Part shown: positions 25,596 to 34,884 of the stretch, piece by piece | How the letters are laid out: each line of letters starts with the position of its first letter | Position numbering within the stretch: position 1 is the stretch's first letter | Assembly: GCA_963772065.1 (NCBI GenBank) | Contig: CAVYVZ010000010.1 | Span: 372,001 to 436,000 of the forward strand | Length of the DNA: 64,000 nucleotides | Source of the DNA: CAVYVZ01 sp963772065 | GTDB taxonomy: Bacteria; Acidobacteriota; Vicinamibacteria; Vicinamibacterales; UBA2999 | Direction of reading: 5' to 3' | Notes under the pieces: model-generated | What the model was told of the DNA's origin: nothing | The model's input: the letters and a program-made list of their open reading frames with translations, nothing else | Databases searched by the model: none | Made by a program: the position numbers and the translations under genes

Positions 25596-26606
25596 TTCGG
25601 TTTCACCGTCACGTCGAAGCGCTCCCCCACGCCGCCGCGCGGCGCAACGAACAGCCGCTCGAGGTACGTGACCTGGAAGTCGACCTCGATGCGATCGCCT
25701 CGGCCGAAGAAGCTCTCGACGTCGGCATCGTCCAGCGGCTCGACGCGGATCACGTGAGGGCCCGGCCCCAGACCGGTCACCTCGAATTCTCCCTGTTCGT
25801 TCACCGTGAAGCCGCCGATCAACTCGCCGGTCTCGAGGCTGAACGTCACGACGTGCGCCCCGAAGATGGGGCTGCCATTCTTCAGGACGCGGCCGCGAGC
25901 CGCGCCGGTACTCGCGCGATGCGTGCCCGCGGGATAGATGTCGGAAATGCCGGCCACATCGTCCGGCTGGAGCTCACGGTCCGCGGTGTTGCCGGCGCCG
26001 AATGCGATTGGAAACATCACGGCGCCCGTCGCGATCACCCGGCGGCGAGCGTTCGGCATCAGCTCTGTTTCGCCGAGCGCAGAATGCCCGAGGCCGAGCA
26101 GATGCCCGACTTCGTGGAGCGCGACCGATTCCAGGTCGAACCGGCCCGCCACTCCGGGCGTCCCGACCGACCAGTTGAACGTCGCGTTGAAGAAGATGTC
26201 GGCTTCGACGAGGTCGCCGGTGCGCCGGTCGACCGTGAACTCCGTCTGCGCCGAGCACGCGCTCGAGTTCGGGCCGATCCTGGAAGCCGAGGACGTTCAT
26301 GCCGTCCTCGTCCGACGGGCGGGCGCTGGTGAAGCCGACGAACTGAAAATCGATGCTGGCGCTCGGAACGGCGTCCCACGTGGCAAAGGCGCGCGTCATC
26401 GCGGCCTGGAACTCGGAAGCCGACACTCCGGAAGCGCCGCGGTCCGTTGCGAACCACCGCACGGGGGTGCGAGACCACCGGACGCTCACGGCGTCGCCGG
26501 CCAGCGTGCGCACGCTCAATTTCAGGTACGCGGAAGCAACGTCGGGCGCGGCGATGGCCAGAATCAGAGCGAGCCCCAAGGCGCGACACGTCCGTCGACG
26601 AGTCAC
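25592..26606 (-). CDS. Exported matrixin-family metalloprotease with C-terminal beta domain (frameshifted)
   Basis: A secreted zinc metalloprotease. Signal peptide ALGLALILAIAAPDVASA; the zinc site HEVGHLLGLGHS matches HExxHxxGxxH, and VMFPI stands in for the Met-turn. After the catalytic domain come about 100 residues of a carboxypeptidase-regulatory-like beta domain (GRVLKNGSPIFGAHVVTFSL). A single frame break near 26255 separates the N-terminal part (up to PELERVLG) from TEFTVDRRTGDLVEADIFFN onward. The GTG start overlaps the previous stop by GTGA. It forms a tight cluster with an upstream exported protein and a downstream barrel. Confidence 0.85.
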
Positions 26607-27172
26607 CGTGCGCGCTCCGCGACCAGGCGCACCTCGCGCGCGAAATCGTCGAGCGGCATTGGACGCCGCGCGGGATCGCCGCGCACGATTCGGCCGTCAC
26701 CCGCTTCAGAGCTGCGTGGGAGTATGGCGGGAGGCATCACCAGGGCGCGCCCGTTCGCACGCGAAACTCGGTAGACGCCCTGACTCAGTCCGAACACGTA
26801 CGGGATGGACGGACCGCGTGCGGCGAGGAAGAGGACCACCTCGTCGCCGCGATCGAACTGCGGGGCACCAACCACAATCCGCTCGTAGAGTCCAACCTGG
26901 CCTCCCGGCACGAGGAAGGTGATGGCGTCGCCAAGCGCCCCTTTCAGCGCCCGCGCGACACCGACCGTGACATAGGTGACGATCCCACGACGGTCCGAGG
27001 TGGTGTCGGATCGCACGTCGACCACCGTGCCATGGACGACGAACGCCGACGATGTGACCATCTCGGCGAAGTCGGCGGGGAGATAGACGGTTGCAGAACC
27101 CGGAGCTGCATTGATCAGCAGGAACAATGTCAGCGGAATGAGTCGCGAAGGTCGCATGGGGTGGCTCATCAT
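26603..27172 (-). CDS. Exported protein of unknown function linked to the protease
   Basis: A 189-residue protein with a signal peptide (LIPLTLFLLINAAPGSA). Its core includes ADFAEMVTSSAFVVHGTVVD, GVARALKGALGDAITFLVPG and DRGDEVVLFLAARG, a mostly beta pattern often found next to matrixin-like proteases. No catalytic residues are recognised. The gene overlaps both neighbours by ATGA/GTGA junctions (lpxB before it, protease after it), so its expression is coupled to both. Confidence 0.65.
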   Translation of the reverse strand: MMSHPMRPSRLIPLTLFLLINAAPGSATVYLPADFAEMVTSSAFVVHGTVVDVRSDTTSDRRGIVTYVTVGVARALKGALGDAITFLVPGGQVGLYERIVVGAPQFDRGDEVVLFLAARGPSIPYVFGLSQGVYRVSRANGRALVMPPAILPRSSEAGDGRIVRGDPARRPMPLDDFAREVRLVAERAR

Positions 27173-28320
27173 GCAGACCTCGCGCCACCACGCGCGGCGA
27201 CCTCGAGGATCGCGGCGGCGGCGCGCCCGCTTGCGCCAGGGGCGCCGAGCTTCGTCCGGACCTCGCGCAGCGCATCGCGAACGGCGGCGTAGCGGCCTGA
27301 ATCCGTGAGAAAGCTGACGGTTTCATCCGCGACGCGCTGCGGCGTGAAGTCCTGCTGGATGAGCTCCGGCACGACACGTCGCCCGGCAACCAGATTTGCC
27401 ATCGCGTAGGTGTCCACCTTCACGAACGGCTTTCCCATTCGGTACGTCAGCTCCGAGAGACGGTACACGACCACCATCGGCCGTTCGTGGAGCGCGGCCT
27501 GAACGGTGGCCGTCCCGGACGCGGTGATCACGACATCCGATGCCGCGAGCACATCGTCCGCGCGTCCGCGAACAATCGCTGGGGAGCTGTCGCCATCCCG
27601 TCCCGACAGATGCGCGAACACGTCGGGAGCCAGGTTGGGGGCCGCAGCCACGACGAACTGCACGCCGGGCACACGCGCCGCAATCAGCGGCATGGCGGCT
27701 GCGATGCCGGGGAGAATCCTGGCAACTTCGTTCGGACGACTGCCTGGCAGCAAGGCGACGGTTGGCCTGGCGGGGTCGAGGCCGTGCGCGGCGAGGAACC
27801 GCTCGCGCGGCTCGCTTGCACGCGCCAGATCCACCAGCGGGTGGCCGACGAACTGCGCATCGACGCCCGCGCGCCGATACAGATCCTCCTCGAAGGGGAA
27901 GATCACGAGCACGCGCTCCACGAATCGCTTCATCGTCTTCATCCGGCCGGGACGCCAGGCCCAAAGCTGCGGGCCCACGTAGTAGACGATTGGGATGTCG
28001 AGGCGCCGGAGCGCGGCCATCAGCCGGAAGTTGAAGTCAGGAAAATCGATGGCGACGAAGACGTCGGGCCTGGTTTCGCGCGCGGCGCGCACGAGCCTGC
28101 GCAACATCGCGTACGAGCGCGGCAGGACGCGCAGCGCCTCCGTCAGACCCGTCACCGAGATACCCGCGAAGTCGCCCACGAGGCGGCCGCCCGCGCGACG
28201 CAGATGCTCGCCGCCGAATCCAAAGATTTCCGCCGACGGCATGCGACGGCGCAGCTCGCCGGCGAGCGCGCCGGCGTACAAGTCGCCGGACGGCTCGCCG
28301 CAGCTGATCATGATCCTCAT
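27169..28320 (-). CDS. lpxB: Lipid-A-disaccharide synthase
   Basis: A 383-residue GT19 glycosyltransferase that joins UDP-2,3-diacylglucosamine and lipid X to make the lipid A disaccharide at the inner membrane. Family segments seen are MISCGEPSGDLYAGAL at the start, VAIDFPDFNFRLM, VYYVGPQLWAWRPGRM, QFVGHPLVD, VALLPGSRPNEV and VITASGTATVQAALHERPMV. The first ATG (28320) abuts a repetitive fold-back element with no clear ribosome-binding site. The in-frame ATG at 28311, preceded by GAGG, is an equally good start. Together with lpxD at 33 kb it indicates a lipid A outer membrane. Confidence 0.95.
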   Translation of the reverse strand: MRIMISCGEPSGDLYAGALAGELRRRMPSAEIFGFGGEHLRRAGGRLVGDFAGISVTGLTEALRVLPRSYAMLRRLVRAARETRPDVFVAIDFPDFNFRLMAALRRLDIPIVYYVGPQLWAWRPGRMKTMKRFVERVLVIFPFEEDLYRRAGVDAQFVGHPLVDLARASEPRERFLAAHGLDPARPTVALLPGSRPNEVARILPGIAAAMPLIAARVPGVQFVVAAAPNLAPDVFAHLSGRDGDSSPAIVRGRADDVLAASDVVITASGTATVQAALHERPMVVVYRLSELTYRMGKPFVKVDTYAMANLVAGRRVVPELIQQDFTPQRVADETVSFLTDSGRYAAVRDALREVRTKLGAPGASGRAAAAILEVAARGGARSA

Positions 28321-28532
28321 TGTTCCGGGTTCCGGGTTCCTGGTTCCGGGTTCGTGTTCGGGGTTCTGTTCGGGGTTCGTGGGTTCGGGGTTCGTTGTTC
28401 GTGGTTCGGAGTTCGCGGGTTCACAACGGCCCTCTGTCGATCAGGAACGACGAACCCCGAACACAGAACCGCGAACGAGGAACTGAACCGAGAACCCGAA
28501 CCAGGAACATGGAACCGGGAACCGGGAACCTG
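28321..28532. repeat. Large fold-back element of GGTTC/GAACC words (about 210 bases)
   Basis: The left arm, about 28321-28422, is made of repeated GGTTCC, GGTTCG and GTTCGGG words. A 20-base centre follows (ACAACGGCCCTCTGTCGATC), then a right arm at 28443-28532 of the complementary GAACC, CGAAC and GGGAACC words. The arms match imperfectly over about 90 bases. On the minus strand it starts 16 bases after the LolA-like gene stop and ends exactly at the lpxB start, so it occupies the whole intergenic gap including the expected lpxB ribosome-binding site. Confidence 0.85.
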
Positions 28533-28548
28533 GACTCACGCGCGTCGC

Positions 28549-29270
28549 TTACTGAGCGGGCCGCGTGAAGAGCTGCGGATCGACGGGCGCGTTGAACTTG
28601 ACGTCGGTGAGCGTACGGGTCAGGACCGCCCGTCCGTTGTGGAGCAATTCTGCGGTGAACGGCACCTTGATACCGTCGATGTCGCGGTAGTCCGAGAAGG
28701 TCTCCTCCACCTGCATCTGGCTCCCTTCCGGTCCGCCCCTGGAAAAGGACTGTCGCACGACGAGGCCATTCTCATCGACATGCGAGGCGCACAGGCATGA
28801 CGCCCTCGCCGCTGATCTCCAGGACGCGGAGCGCACGGCCGTCCCGTCCTTCTTCGGGGAGCAACTTTGTCGTGAGCTTCCCTTCGGCAGCGGCCACGAG
28901 CAGCGGGATCATGTCGCGCCGCACGCTGGAGGCGAATTCCGCCTTCATCGGCGCCGGGGCGTCGTGGGTCCCGTTCGGGTCGGTCATCCAGGCATCACCG
29001 GCGTTGTACACCTGCACGACGTTCGCACCGGCCACCGCCGCGTCCACACGAAACTTGTCCGGATACACCACGTACGTCTTCGTCGTCGACTCGAGAGGTC
29101 CCTGCTGCATCCGGAACGTCGTCTTCGCTTCCGCCACCACCGTGCGCACGTTTTTGAGCTTCGCCAATCCACCCTTCGTCTGCACGATGCGGGACATCAA
29201 CTCGCGGCCGCGAGCCTGATCGCCGGCGGGCGCCTGCGCCGCCTGCGCGGCGACGGGGAGCGTAACTCAC
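28549..29270 (-). CDS. LolA-like / outer-membrane lipoprotein-sorting domain protein (frameshifted)
   Basis: About 230 residues resembling the outer-membrane lipoprotein-sorting (LolA/MucB-like) fold. It includes IVQTKGGLAKLKNVRTVVAE, YPDKFRVDAAVAGANVVQVY, AWMTDPNGTHDAPAPM, and after a break near 28790 QVEETFSDYRDIDGIKVPFT and the ending FNAPVDPQLFTRP. In related bacteria this domain can follow an M16 peptidase in the same polypeptide. Here a repetitive element and frame ambiguity lie between the two, so it could be the C-terminal domain of the M16-like protein. The start is uncertain (GTG 29270 or ATG 29200). Confidence 0.6.
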
Positions 29271-29345
29271 AGGGAGGTGGGAGTTCAGGAGGCTAACAAG
29301 CTCATGAGCTCCCTGATCTCCCCGAACTCCCTGTGAACTCCCCTC
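29268..29345. repeat. Fold-back element of GGGAGTT/AACTCCC words at the M16-LolA junction
   Basis: The left arm includes CACAGGGAGGTGGGAGTTC. The right arm includes CTCCCTGATCTCCCC and GAACTCCCTGTGAACTCCC, centred on GCTCATGAGC. On the minus strand the M16-like gene reads into it and meets its TGA inside the central palindrome. The words match the one-armed tract at 15853-15873. Confidence 0.7.
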
Positions 29346-30818
29346 CCGCGCGCGTCTCCCGCCGCAGGGACGCGGCCATCAGATCGACTTCTGCGATGGG
29401 GATGACCTCGAAGTCGGTGAAGCCGAGGCCTTTCAGCTGCGGGACGAATCCCGCGGCGTTGCCACCAGCACCACCGAGAGGCGCTCGGGTGCAATGTATG
29501 CGCGCGCAGCGCGCTGCACGTCGTCCGGCGTCACGGCCTGCACGCGCTCGCGGTACGTGGGGATTTCCTCGAGCGGCAGCTCGTAGAAGACGGCGTTGAG
29601 CACTTGCGTCGCGATCGCGTCGGGAGTCTCAATCGTGAGCGGGAAGTGGCCTGCCAGGTACGCCTGCGCGTCGGCCAGCTCGCGCTCGTGGACGCGGTCG
29701 CGGCGCAGCTTCGCATACTCGTCGAAGATCAGCCGCAGCGCCTCGCCCGTGGTTTCCGTGCGAGTGTCGGTCTCGGCCATGAAGTCGCCGGTCTGCTTCA
29801 GCGTCTTGATTTCCGCCGAGGCGCCGTACGTCAGCCCGCGCTCGGACCGCAGCACACGATGCAGCCGGTTCGCGCCCTCGCCTCCAAGAATCTTGAACGT
29901 GAGGTCGACCGCCATGTAGTCGGGGTGCTTTCGCGGGATGCCGAGATGCCCGACGCGAATCTCGGTCTGCACCGCGTCCGGCTTGTCGATCACGACGATT
30001 CGCCGCGTCGGCTGGGGCGGATCGTCGGTTTTCACGACGGGCACGTCCGAACGGTCCCATTTCCCGAACGCGCGCTCGGCGGCCGCGAACGCCTCATCGC
30101 TCGTCACGTCGCCGACGATGGCGAGAATCATGTTGTTCGGAACGAAGAAGCGCTGGTGGAACGCCTGCAGATCGGCGCGCGTGATCGAGGCCAGCGACTC
30201 GGCCGTCCCGCTGTTCGGCAATCCGTACGGATGGAATCCGTAGACCAGGCGATCGAACACGACGCTTGCGAGGTAGTCGGGATCGCCCGCGCTCACCTGC
30301 AGGCTCGACAGCACCTGCTGCCGCTGGCGCTCGATCTCGTCGTCGGCGAAGGCCGGATTCCGGACCACGTCGGCCAGGAGATCCATCGCCACGCCGAACG
30401 AATCCTTCATGACCACGACGTTCGCGACGCTGTGATCGCTGAGCGCACCCGTGCCAAGGCCTCCGCCGATCGAATCGATCGCATCGGCAATCTGGAACGC
30501 CGATTTGCTCGTCGTGCCCTGGTCGAGGAGGGCCGACGTCAGCGTGGCCACGCCGCCCTTTCCCTTCGGATCCTGCGCCGCACCCGCCCGCACGACCAGA
30601 CGCACGCTGACCGCGGGCTGCTCGTGGTGGAGCACCGTCACGATCTGCATGCCGTTGGCGAGCATCCGGATCTCGTAGGGCGGAAAGTTCACCTGGCGCG
30701 CCGGAAGCGGCCTGGGGGGCCCTTCCGACGGCCAGTCCCGATGCTGAGCGCTCCCCGCGCTCGCGCACAGCAGCACGGTCAAGAAGCACAGGGCAACGGT
30801 CGAGGAGCGCACGGTCAT
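29302..30818 (-). CDS. M16 peptidase-like protein without the zinc motif (partner subunit)
   Basis: About 505 codons of the M16 (pitrilysin / processing peptidase) fold: signal peptide (TVALCFLTVLLCASAGSAQ), IRMLANGMQIVTVLHHEQPA, an N-terminal half in which the expected HxxEH is replaced by TLTSALLDQGTTSKSAFQI, and a C-terminal half with RSERGLTYGASAEIKTLKQT. Loss of HxxEH suggests a non-catalytic partner, as in paired M16B peptidases. A frame break near 29460 shifts the last 55 residues (NAAGFVPQLKGLGFTDFEVI). Its ATG overlaps the stop of the catalytic M16 gene (ATGA). Confidence 0.88.
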
Positions 30819-32174
30819 TTCGCGCCGCCTCGTCCGGCGGCGGACGCGCCCCGCGGCATGATCGTCAGCACGAGGCGATTCTCCGAGGTGAAGTAGGTCT
30901 TCGCCACGCGCTGGACGTCCGCGGCGGAGACGTTCATGAAGATGTCGAACTCGCCATCGGCTGTCGTGATGTCGTTGTGAATCACGGCGGCGTGCGCGAG
31001 GTGAAGGGCCTTCTCCTGGTTCGACTCGCGGCCGATGATGTAGTCCCGCGCGAACTGGTTTTTCGATCGCTGCAGCTCGTGGGCGCTGATCGGCTCGTTC
31101 TTCAACTTCTCGAGCTCCGCGATCAGCGCCTTCTCGGCTTCGGCCACCGTGCGGCCCGGCTGGACGATCGCGACGGCGAAGAACAGATTCGGATCCTCCG
31201 TGATGTTCCCCTGTCCGAACGCCGTGAGCGCGAGGCGCTTGTTGTAGACGAGCTCTCGCGTGATACGCGCGCTCTGGCCGTCCGAGAGGATCTTCGAAGC
31301 GATGTGGAGCGGATACGAGTCCGGGTGCCCGTCGTAGGTGATGTGGTGCGCGACGATCACGGCGGGCAGCGGCCACGATTCCTCGATCGTGACGCGCCGC
31401 TCCTTCGTCCAGGCCGGCTCCTTGGCAATATCGCGCGGCACCGGCCGCGCCGCCTTCGGCACGCGGCCGAAGTACTGGTTGACGAGCTGCAGCACCTGTG
31501 GGGTGTCGAAGTCGCCGACCACCGTCAGCGTGGCGTTCTCCGGCACGTAGTACAGTCCGGTGGAACTCCCGGACGTCTTCAATCGACGCCGATTCCAGGT
31601 CGGCAATGCTCCCAATCGTCGGATGCTTGTACGGATGCGCCGCAAACGCGGTGTCGTAGACGATCTCGTTGAGGCGGCCGTACGGCTGGTTCTCGACGCG
31701 CATGCGGCGCTCTTCCTTGACGACTTCGCGCTCGCGGCGGAATGCCTCGTCGTCGATGCGGAGCGTGGCCATGCGGTCGGCCTCGAGCCAGAGCGCCAGC
31801 GGCGTGAACTGCGCGGGCAGCGTCTGCCAGAACACGGTCGTGTCCTCGTTCGTGTAGGCATTGCTCTGCCCGCCCACGCTCGCGATAATCGACGTGTGCG
31901 CCTCCGGTTCGACGTTCTTCGACCCCTTGAACATCATGTGCTCGAAGAGGTGGGCGAACCCCGTGCGCCCCTTCTTTTCGTTCTTCGAACCCACGTGATA
32001 CCAGAGCGACACGTGGACGATCGGCGTCGAATGATCCTCCGACAGGATCACGCGCAGCCCATTCGGCAGCGTCGTGGCCTGATACTGGAGCTTCGGAGGT
32101 CGAACGGCGGCGTGAAGCGGGACGACGAGCGCGGCGCCGACGGCGCACGCGATGCACAGAATCACACGTCGCAT
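30815..32174 (-). CDS. Exported M16 zinc peptidase (one frame break)
   Basis: The catalytic member of the M16 pair. Signal peptide ILCIACAVGAALVVPLHA; substrate-chamber start TTLPNGLRVILSEDHSTPIV; zinc motif HLFEHMMF (HxxEH) with the downstream glutamate in REREVVKEERRMR. A frame break near 31558 separates SIEDVREFHRT from GLYYVPENATLTVVGDFD, after which the frame is intact to the stop. About 453 codons. It probably degrades peptides or processes proteins in the periplasm together with its non-catalytic neighbour. Confidence 0.92.
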
Positions 32175-32201
32175 AGTTTCTGAATCGAATTATGGCATGC
32201 C

Positions 32202-32948
32202 TCAGCGGGTGGTCAGCCGCAATCCCGCGAGAAGCCAGCTCGCCGTGCCGAATTCGAGTGGGTACGGGTCGACGCGGCGCTCCGCGCCCACGAACAGCTC
32301 GGCCGCGGCTGCCTGCCCCTGCATGCGAACGCCCGCCTCGACGCGGCCCTCGAGCTGGGTTCCGCGCCCTCGACTGCCGTCGACGCCCACCACGCGCCAG
32401 GTGTTCGCGGCCGTGACGTCGAACCGGCGCGTCAGGTGGTATGCCAGCCCGCCGGCTGCATCGACCTCCCAGTTGTAGTCGACAAACGCATTCGTCACCG
32501 TCGCGCGCACATCCGCACGCCACGACGTGTCGAGCCGATCCCCTGTCTGCGCGTCCCGGACCCGCAGCGAGATCATGTTCCAGTCGATCGGAAAGCGCTT
32601 CGGCCGGTCGCTGAGATGGCGAGACACGTGATGCCAGACCGGACCGAGCTCCACCCCCGCCACCCGAAACAGGATCGCACCTTCGATCGTGTAGTTGCCC
32701 TGGTTCACATCGAACCTGCGGAACTGCTCCCCCGCGATGGCCTCGTAGTTGACGAGGAAGGCGGCACGGACCATATCGCCGCGCACGACGTCCACGTCGC
32801 CGCCGAAATCGAAGAACCAGTTGAATCGAGGATCACCGCTCGTCCCGTACGCGGCGTCGAGATGGAAATCGAATCGCGGGAACCACTCCTGCGCTTCCGC
32901 GCTGCCACTCGACAACACCCACCATGCGATGCAACCCCCAATTCCCAA
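32202..32948 (-). CDS. Predicted outer-membrane beta-barrel protein
   Basis: About 248 residues. A signal-peptide-like N-terminus (GGCIAWWVLSSGSAEAQ) precedes alternating strands (WFPRFDFHLDAAYGTSGD, FNWFFDFGGDVDVVRGDMVR, VELGPVWHHVSRHLSDRPKR) and a barrel-like end (SWLLAGLRLTTR). I do not recognise the family. The start is uncertain: a TTG at 32948 gives the shortest signal peptide, while the frame stays open to an ATG at 33062. Part of the N-terminus is encoded by words of the split repeat at 32933-33122. It lies between lpxD and the M16 pair, which suggests an envelope function. Confidence 0.6.
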   Translation of the reverse strand: MGIGGCIAWWVLSSGSAEAQEWFPRFDFHLDAAYGTSGDPRFNWFFDFGGDVDVVRGDMVRAAFLVNYEAIAGEQFRRFDVNQGNYTIEGAILFRVAGVELGPVWHHVSRHLSDRPKRFPIDWNMISLRVRDAQTGDRLDTSWRADVRATVTNAFVDYNWEVDAAGGLAYHLTRRFDVTAANTWRVVGVDGSRGRGTQLEGRVEAGVRMQGQAAAAELFVGAERRVDPYPLEFGTASWLLAGLRLTTR

Positions 32949-33122
32949 CCTCCAACGCCCAAAGCGATTCCGCGCGTGATTCGAGACGCCTAATACGAAC
33001 TCCGTGTCTTCGAGCCTTCGTGTGTCGTGACAAGTAGAATCGAGTGAAGTCGCAAGAGTCATCGAGCGCAGCGGACGAGTGGAGGGTATTGGGAGCTGGG
33101 CGTTGGGGATTGGGAGTTCGAA
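32933..33122. repeat. Split fold-back element of TTGGGAG words
   Basis: One arm at about 33086-33115 reads GGGTATTGGGAGCTGGGCG and then TTGGGGATTGGGAG. The other, about 32933-32962, reads AACCCCCAATTCCCAACC and TCCAACGCCC, roughly complementary. About 120 bases of unrelated sequence separate them. On the minus strand the first arm begins about 10 bases after the lpxD stop, and the second arm falls in the presumed start region of the barrel gene. Confidence 0.5.
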
Positions 33123-33132
33123 GTAAGGACCA

Positions 33133-34155
33133 TCAGGGTCGTCGAGTGAGCTCCGCGAGCCTGGCCTCGAGCTCCTCGATGCGCCTCTTCAGCTCGGGAA
33201 GGCGGCGGAAGATGACCGACGCCTTCCGCCATTCGCGGCCGTCGATCGCCGGGTAACCCGCGACGGTGGCGCGCGGTTCCAGCGAATTCGTGACACCGCT
33301 CTGCCCCACCGCCACGGCGCCGTTGCCGATCGTGAGATGGCCTCCCACGCCGACCTGACCACCAAAAATCACATCGTCGCCGATGTCGGTGCTGCCCGCG
33401 ATGCCTACCTGCGCTGCCATCAGGACGTTGCGGCCGACGGTCACGCCGTGCCCGATCTGGACGAGGTTGTCGATCTTCGTGCCGGCCTTGATGCGCGTCT
33501 CGCCTACCGCCGGCCGGTCCACCGTGGTGTTCGCGCCGAGCTCCACATCGTCCTCGATCACGACGGCCGCGACCTGCGGGATTTTCTCGTGCGTACCGTC
33601 TTGCCGCCGCACGAAGCCATAGCCATCGGCTCCCACGACGACGCCGTTCTGCAGGATGACGCGGTTGCCGATGGTCACCCGCTCGCGCACCGCGACATTC
33701 GAATGGACGATGCACTCGGTGCCAACGGTCGCGCCGGGACCAATCGTCACGTTCGGGAAGATCACGGTGCGGTCGCCGATGCGGGCGCCCTCGCCGATGG
33801 CCACGAAGGGACCGATCGACACATCGCGACCGATGTCGGCATCCGCCCCGATCGCCGTCAGCGGGTGGATACCGGGTGGAGGACGCCACGCGGGCGCGAA
33901 GAGATCCACCGCGCGCGCGAACGCCAGATACGGATCCTCGGTCCGCAGCATCGCCGACGAGGCGGCGGTCACGTCGCCGCGCGCGATCACCGCTGCCGCG
34001 CGCGTCGTCGCCAGCGCCGAGGCGTACTTGGGATTGGCGAGGAACGTGACCTCGCCGGGACCGGCATGCTGGATCGCCGCAACGCCGACGACGTCGAGTT
34101 CCCCGTCGCCCTCGAGCCGGCACCCGAGGCGGTCTGCAAGCTCGCGGAGCTTCAT
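33133..34155 (-). CDS. lpxD: UDP-3-O-acylglucosamine N-acyltransferase
   Basis: A 340-residue left-handed beta-helix enzyme adding the N-linked acyl chain in lipid A synthesis. It has the N-terminal uridine-binding domain (MKLRELADRLGCRLEGDGEL), a long run of hexapeptide repeats (IGADADIGRDVSIGPFVAIG) and the active-site histidine region DNLVQIGHGVTVGRNVLM. A C-terminal helix follows (ELKRRIEELEARLAELTRR). The frame is intact. It precedes the envelope genes at 28-33 kb and follows the Mit_KHE1-like gene by 3 bases. Confidence 0.96.
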   Translation of the reverse strand: MKLRELADRLGCRLEGDGELDVVGVAAIQHAGPGEVTFLANPKYASALATTRAAAVIARGDVTAASSAMLRTEDPYLAFARAVDLFAPAWRPPPGIHPLTAIGADADIGRDVSIGPFVAIGEGARIGDRTVIFPNVTIGPGATVGTECIVHSNVAVRERVTIGNRVILQNGVVVGADGYGFVRRQDGTHEKIPQVAAVVIEDDVELGANTTVDRPAVGETRIKAGTKIDNLVQIGHGVTVGRNVLMAAQVGIAGSTDIGDDVIFGGQVGVGGHLTIGNGAVAVGQSGVTNSLEPRATVAGYPAIDGREWRKASVIFRRLPELKRRIEELEARLAELTRRP

Positions 34156-34158
34156 AGG

Positions 34159-34842
34159 TTATGCACGACCCAGTGCCACACGCTCGAAGAACGTGGAGAA
34201 GCGTTGAAGCCGCAATCGGGCCGCGATTGCGTGCACGTGGTTCTCGCGCTCGCCCGGCGGCATCGTCGCGACGCGGCGGAGGTCGGTCAGCGGAGGACAC
34301 GGGCGGCCGGACCATGCCACGCGGTGCAGCCCCTGGCTCGCGCCGCGCATCGAGAGCCAGTGCCCGACCAGCCGAAAGCCGAAGTAGTAGGCCACCAGAT
34401 TCGGGCCCGGAACGAAGAAGAAGATGCCCGAGCCGATGAACAGCAGTGCATCCACCACCAGCCACACCTGGTGACGATCGTAGTCGCGCTGCAGCATGCG
34501 GTGAATCAGTCTCTGCGTCTGGTCGAACGTCATGTCGTCGGGGTGCATCGCGAGCACCTCGCTCTGGCCGCGCAGGTTCCACAGCAGGCGCTGTTCGGCA
34601 ATGCGCTCGGCCACCCAGGCCATGATGCGGACCTGCAGGCGGCCGAACCAGGTCCGGTCGGCCGTATCGGCGCCGTGTCCATGGCGCCGCTCTTCCGCGG
34701 CGCGCAGCATCACCGTGAACTTGTGCTTCAGACGTCCGAAAAAGCCCGCCGGCGCGGACTCCATGGTGAGTTCCTCTTCGTGGGCGACCTCGCAATACAG
34801 TTCGTATCGATCGGGACCGATCGGCACCACGTAAACGTCCAC
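34159..34842 (-). CDS. Mit_KHE1-family (mitochondrial K+-H+ exchange-related) protein
   Basis: A 227-residue protein starting MDVYVVPIGPDRYELYCEVA, the hallmark of the Mit_KHE1 family first described from mitochondrial K+/H+ exchange. It has an acidic N-terminal region, a central helical part and one or two hydrophobic segments (VWLVVDALLFIGSGIFFFVP, LVAYYFGFRLVGHWLSM). The bacterial role is not established. A CPA2-type cation/proton antiporter gene lies about 2 kb away on the other strand; a functional link is speculation. The ATG was taken at MDVYV. Confidence 0.75.
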   Translation of the reverse strand: MDVYVVPIGPDRYELYCEVAHEEELTMESAPAGFFGRLKHKFTVMLRAAEERRHGHGADTADRTWFGRLQVRIMAWVAERIAEQRLLWNLRGQSEVLAMHPDDMTFDQTQRLIHRMLQRDYDRHQVWLVVDALLFIGSGIFFFVPGPNLVAYYFGFRLVGHWLSMRGASQGLHRVAWSGRPCPPLTDLRRVATMPPGERENHVHAIAARLRLQRFSTFFERVALGRA

Positions 34843-34884
34843 GCCGCAACGATATCACTATGGGCGCGCCTATAATCCCCGGTC

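Noticed and set aside
28321..28532. CRISPR array
   Set aside because: Repeats are short, variable, lack spacers of constant length and are mirrored by a complementary arm; no cas genes are present.
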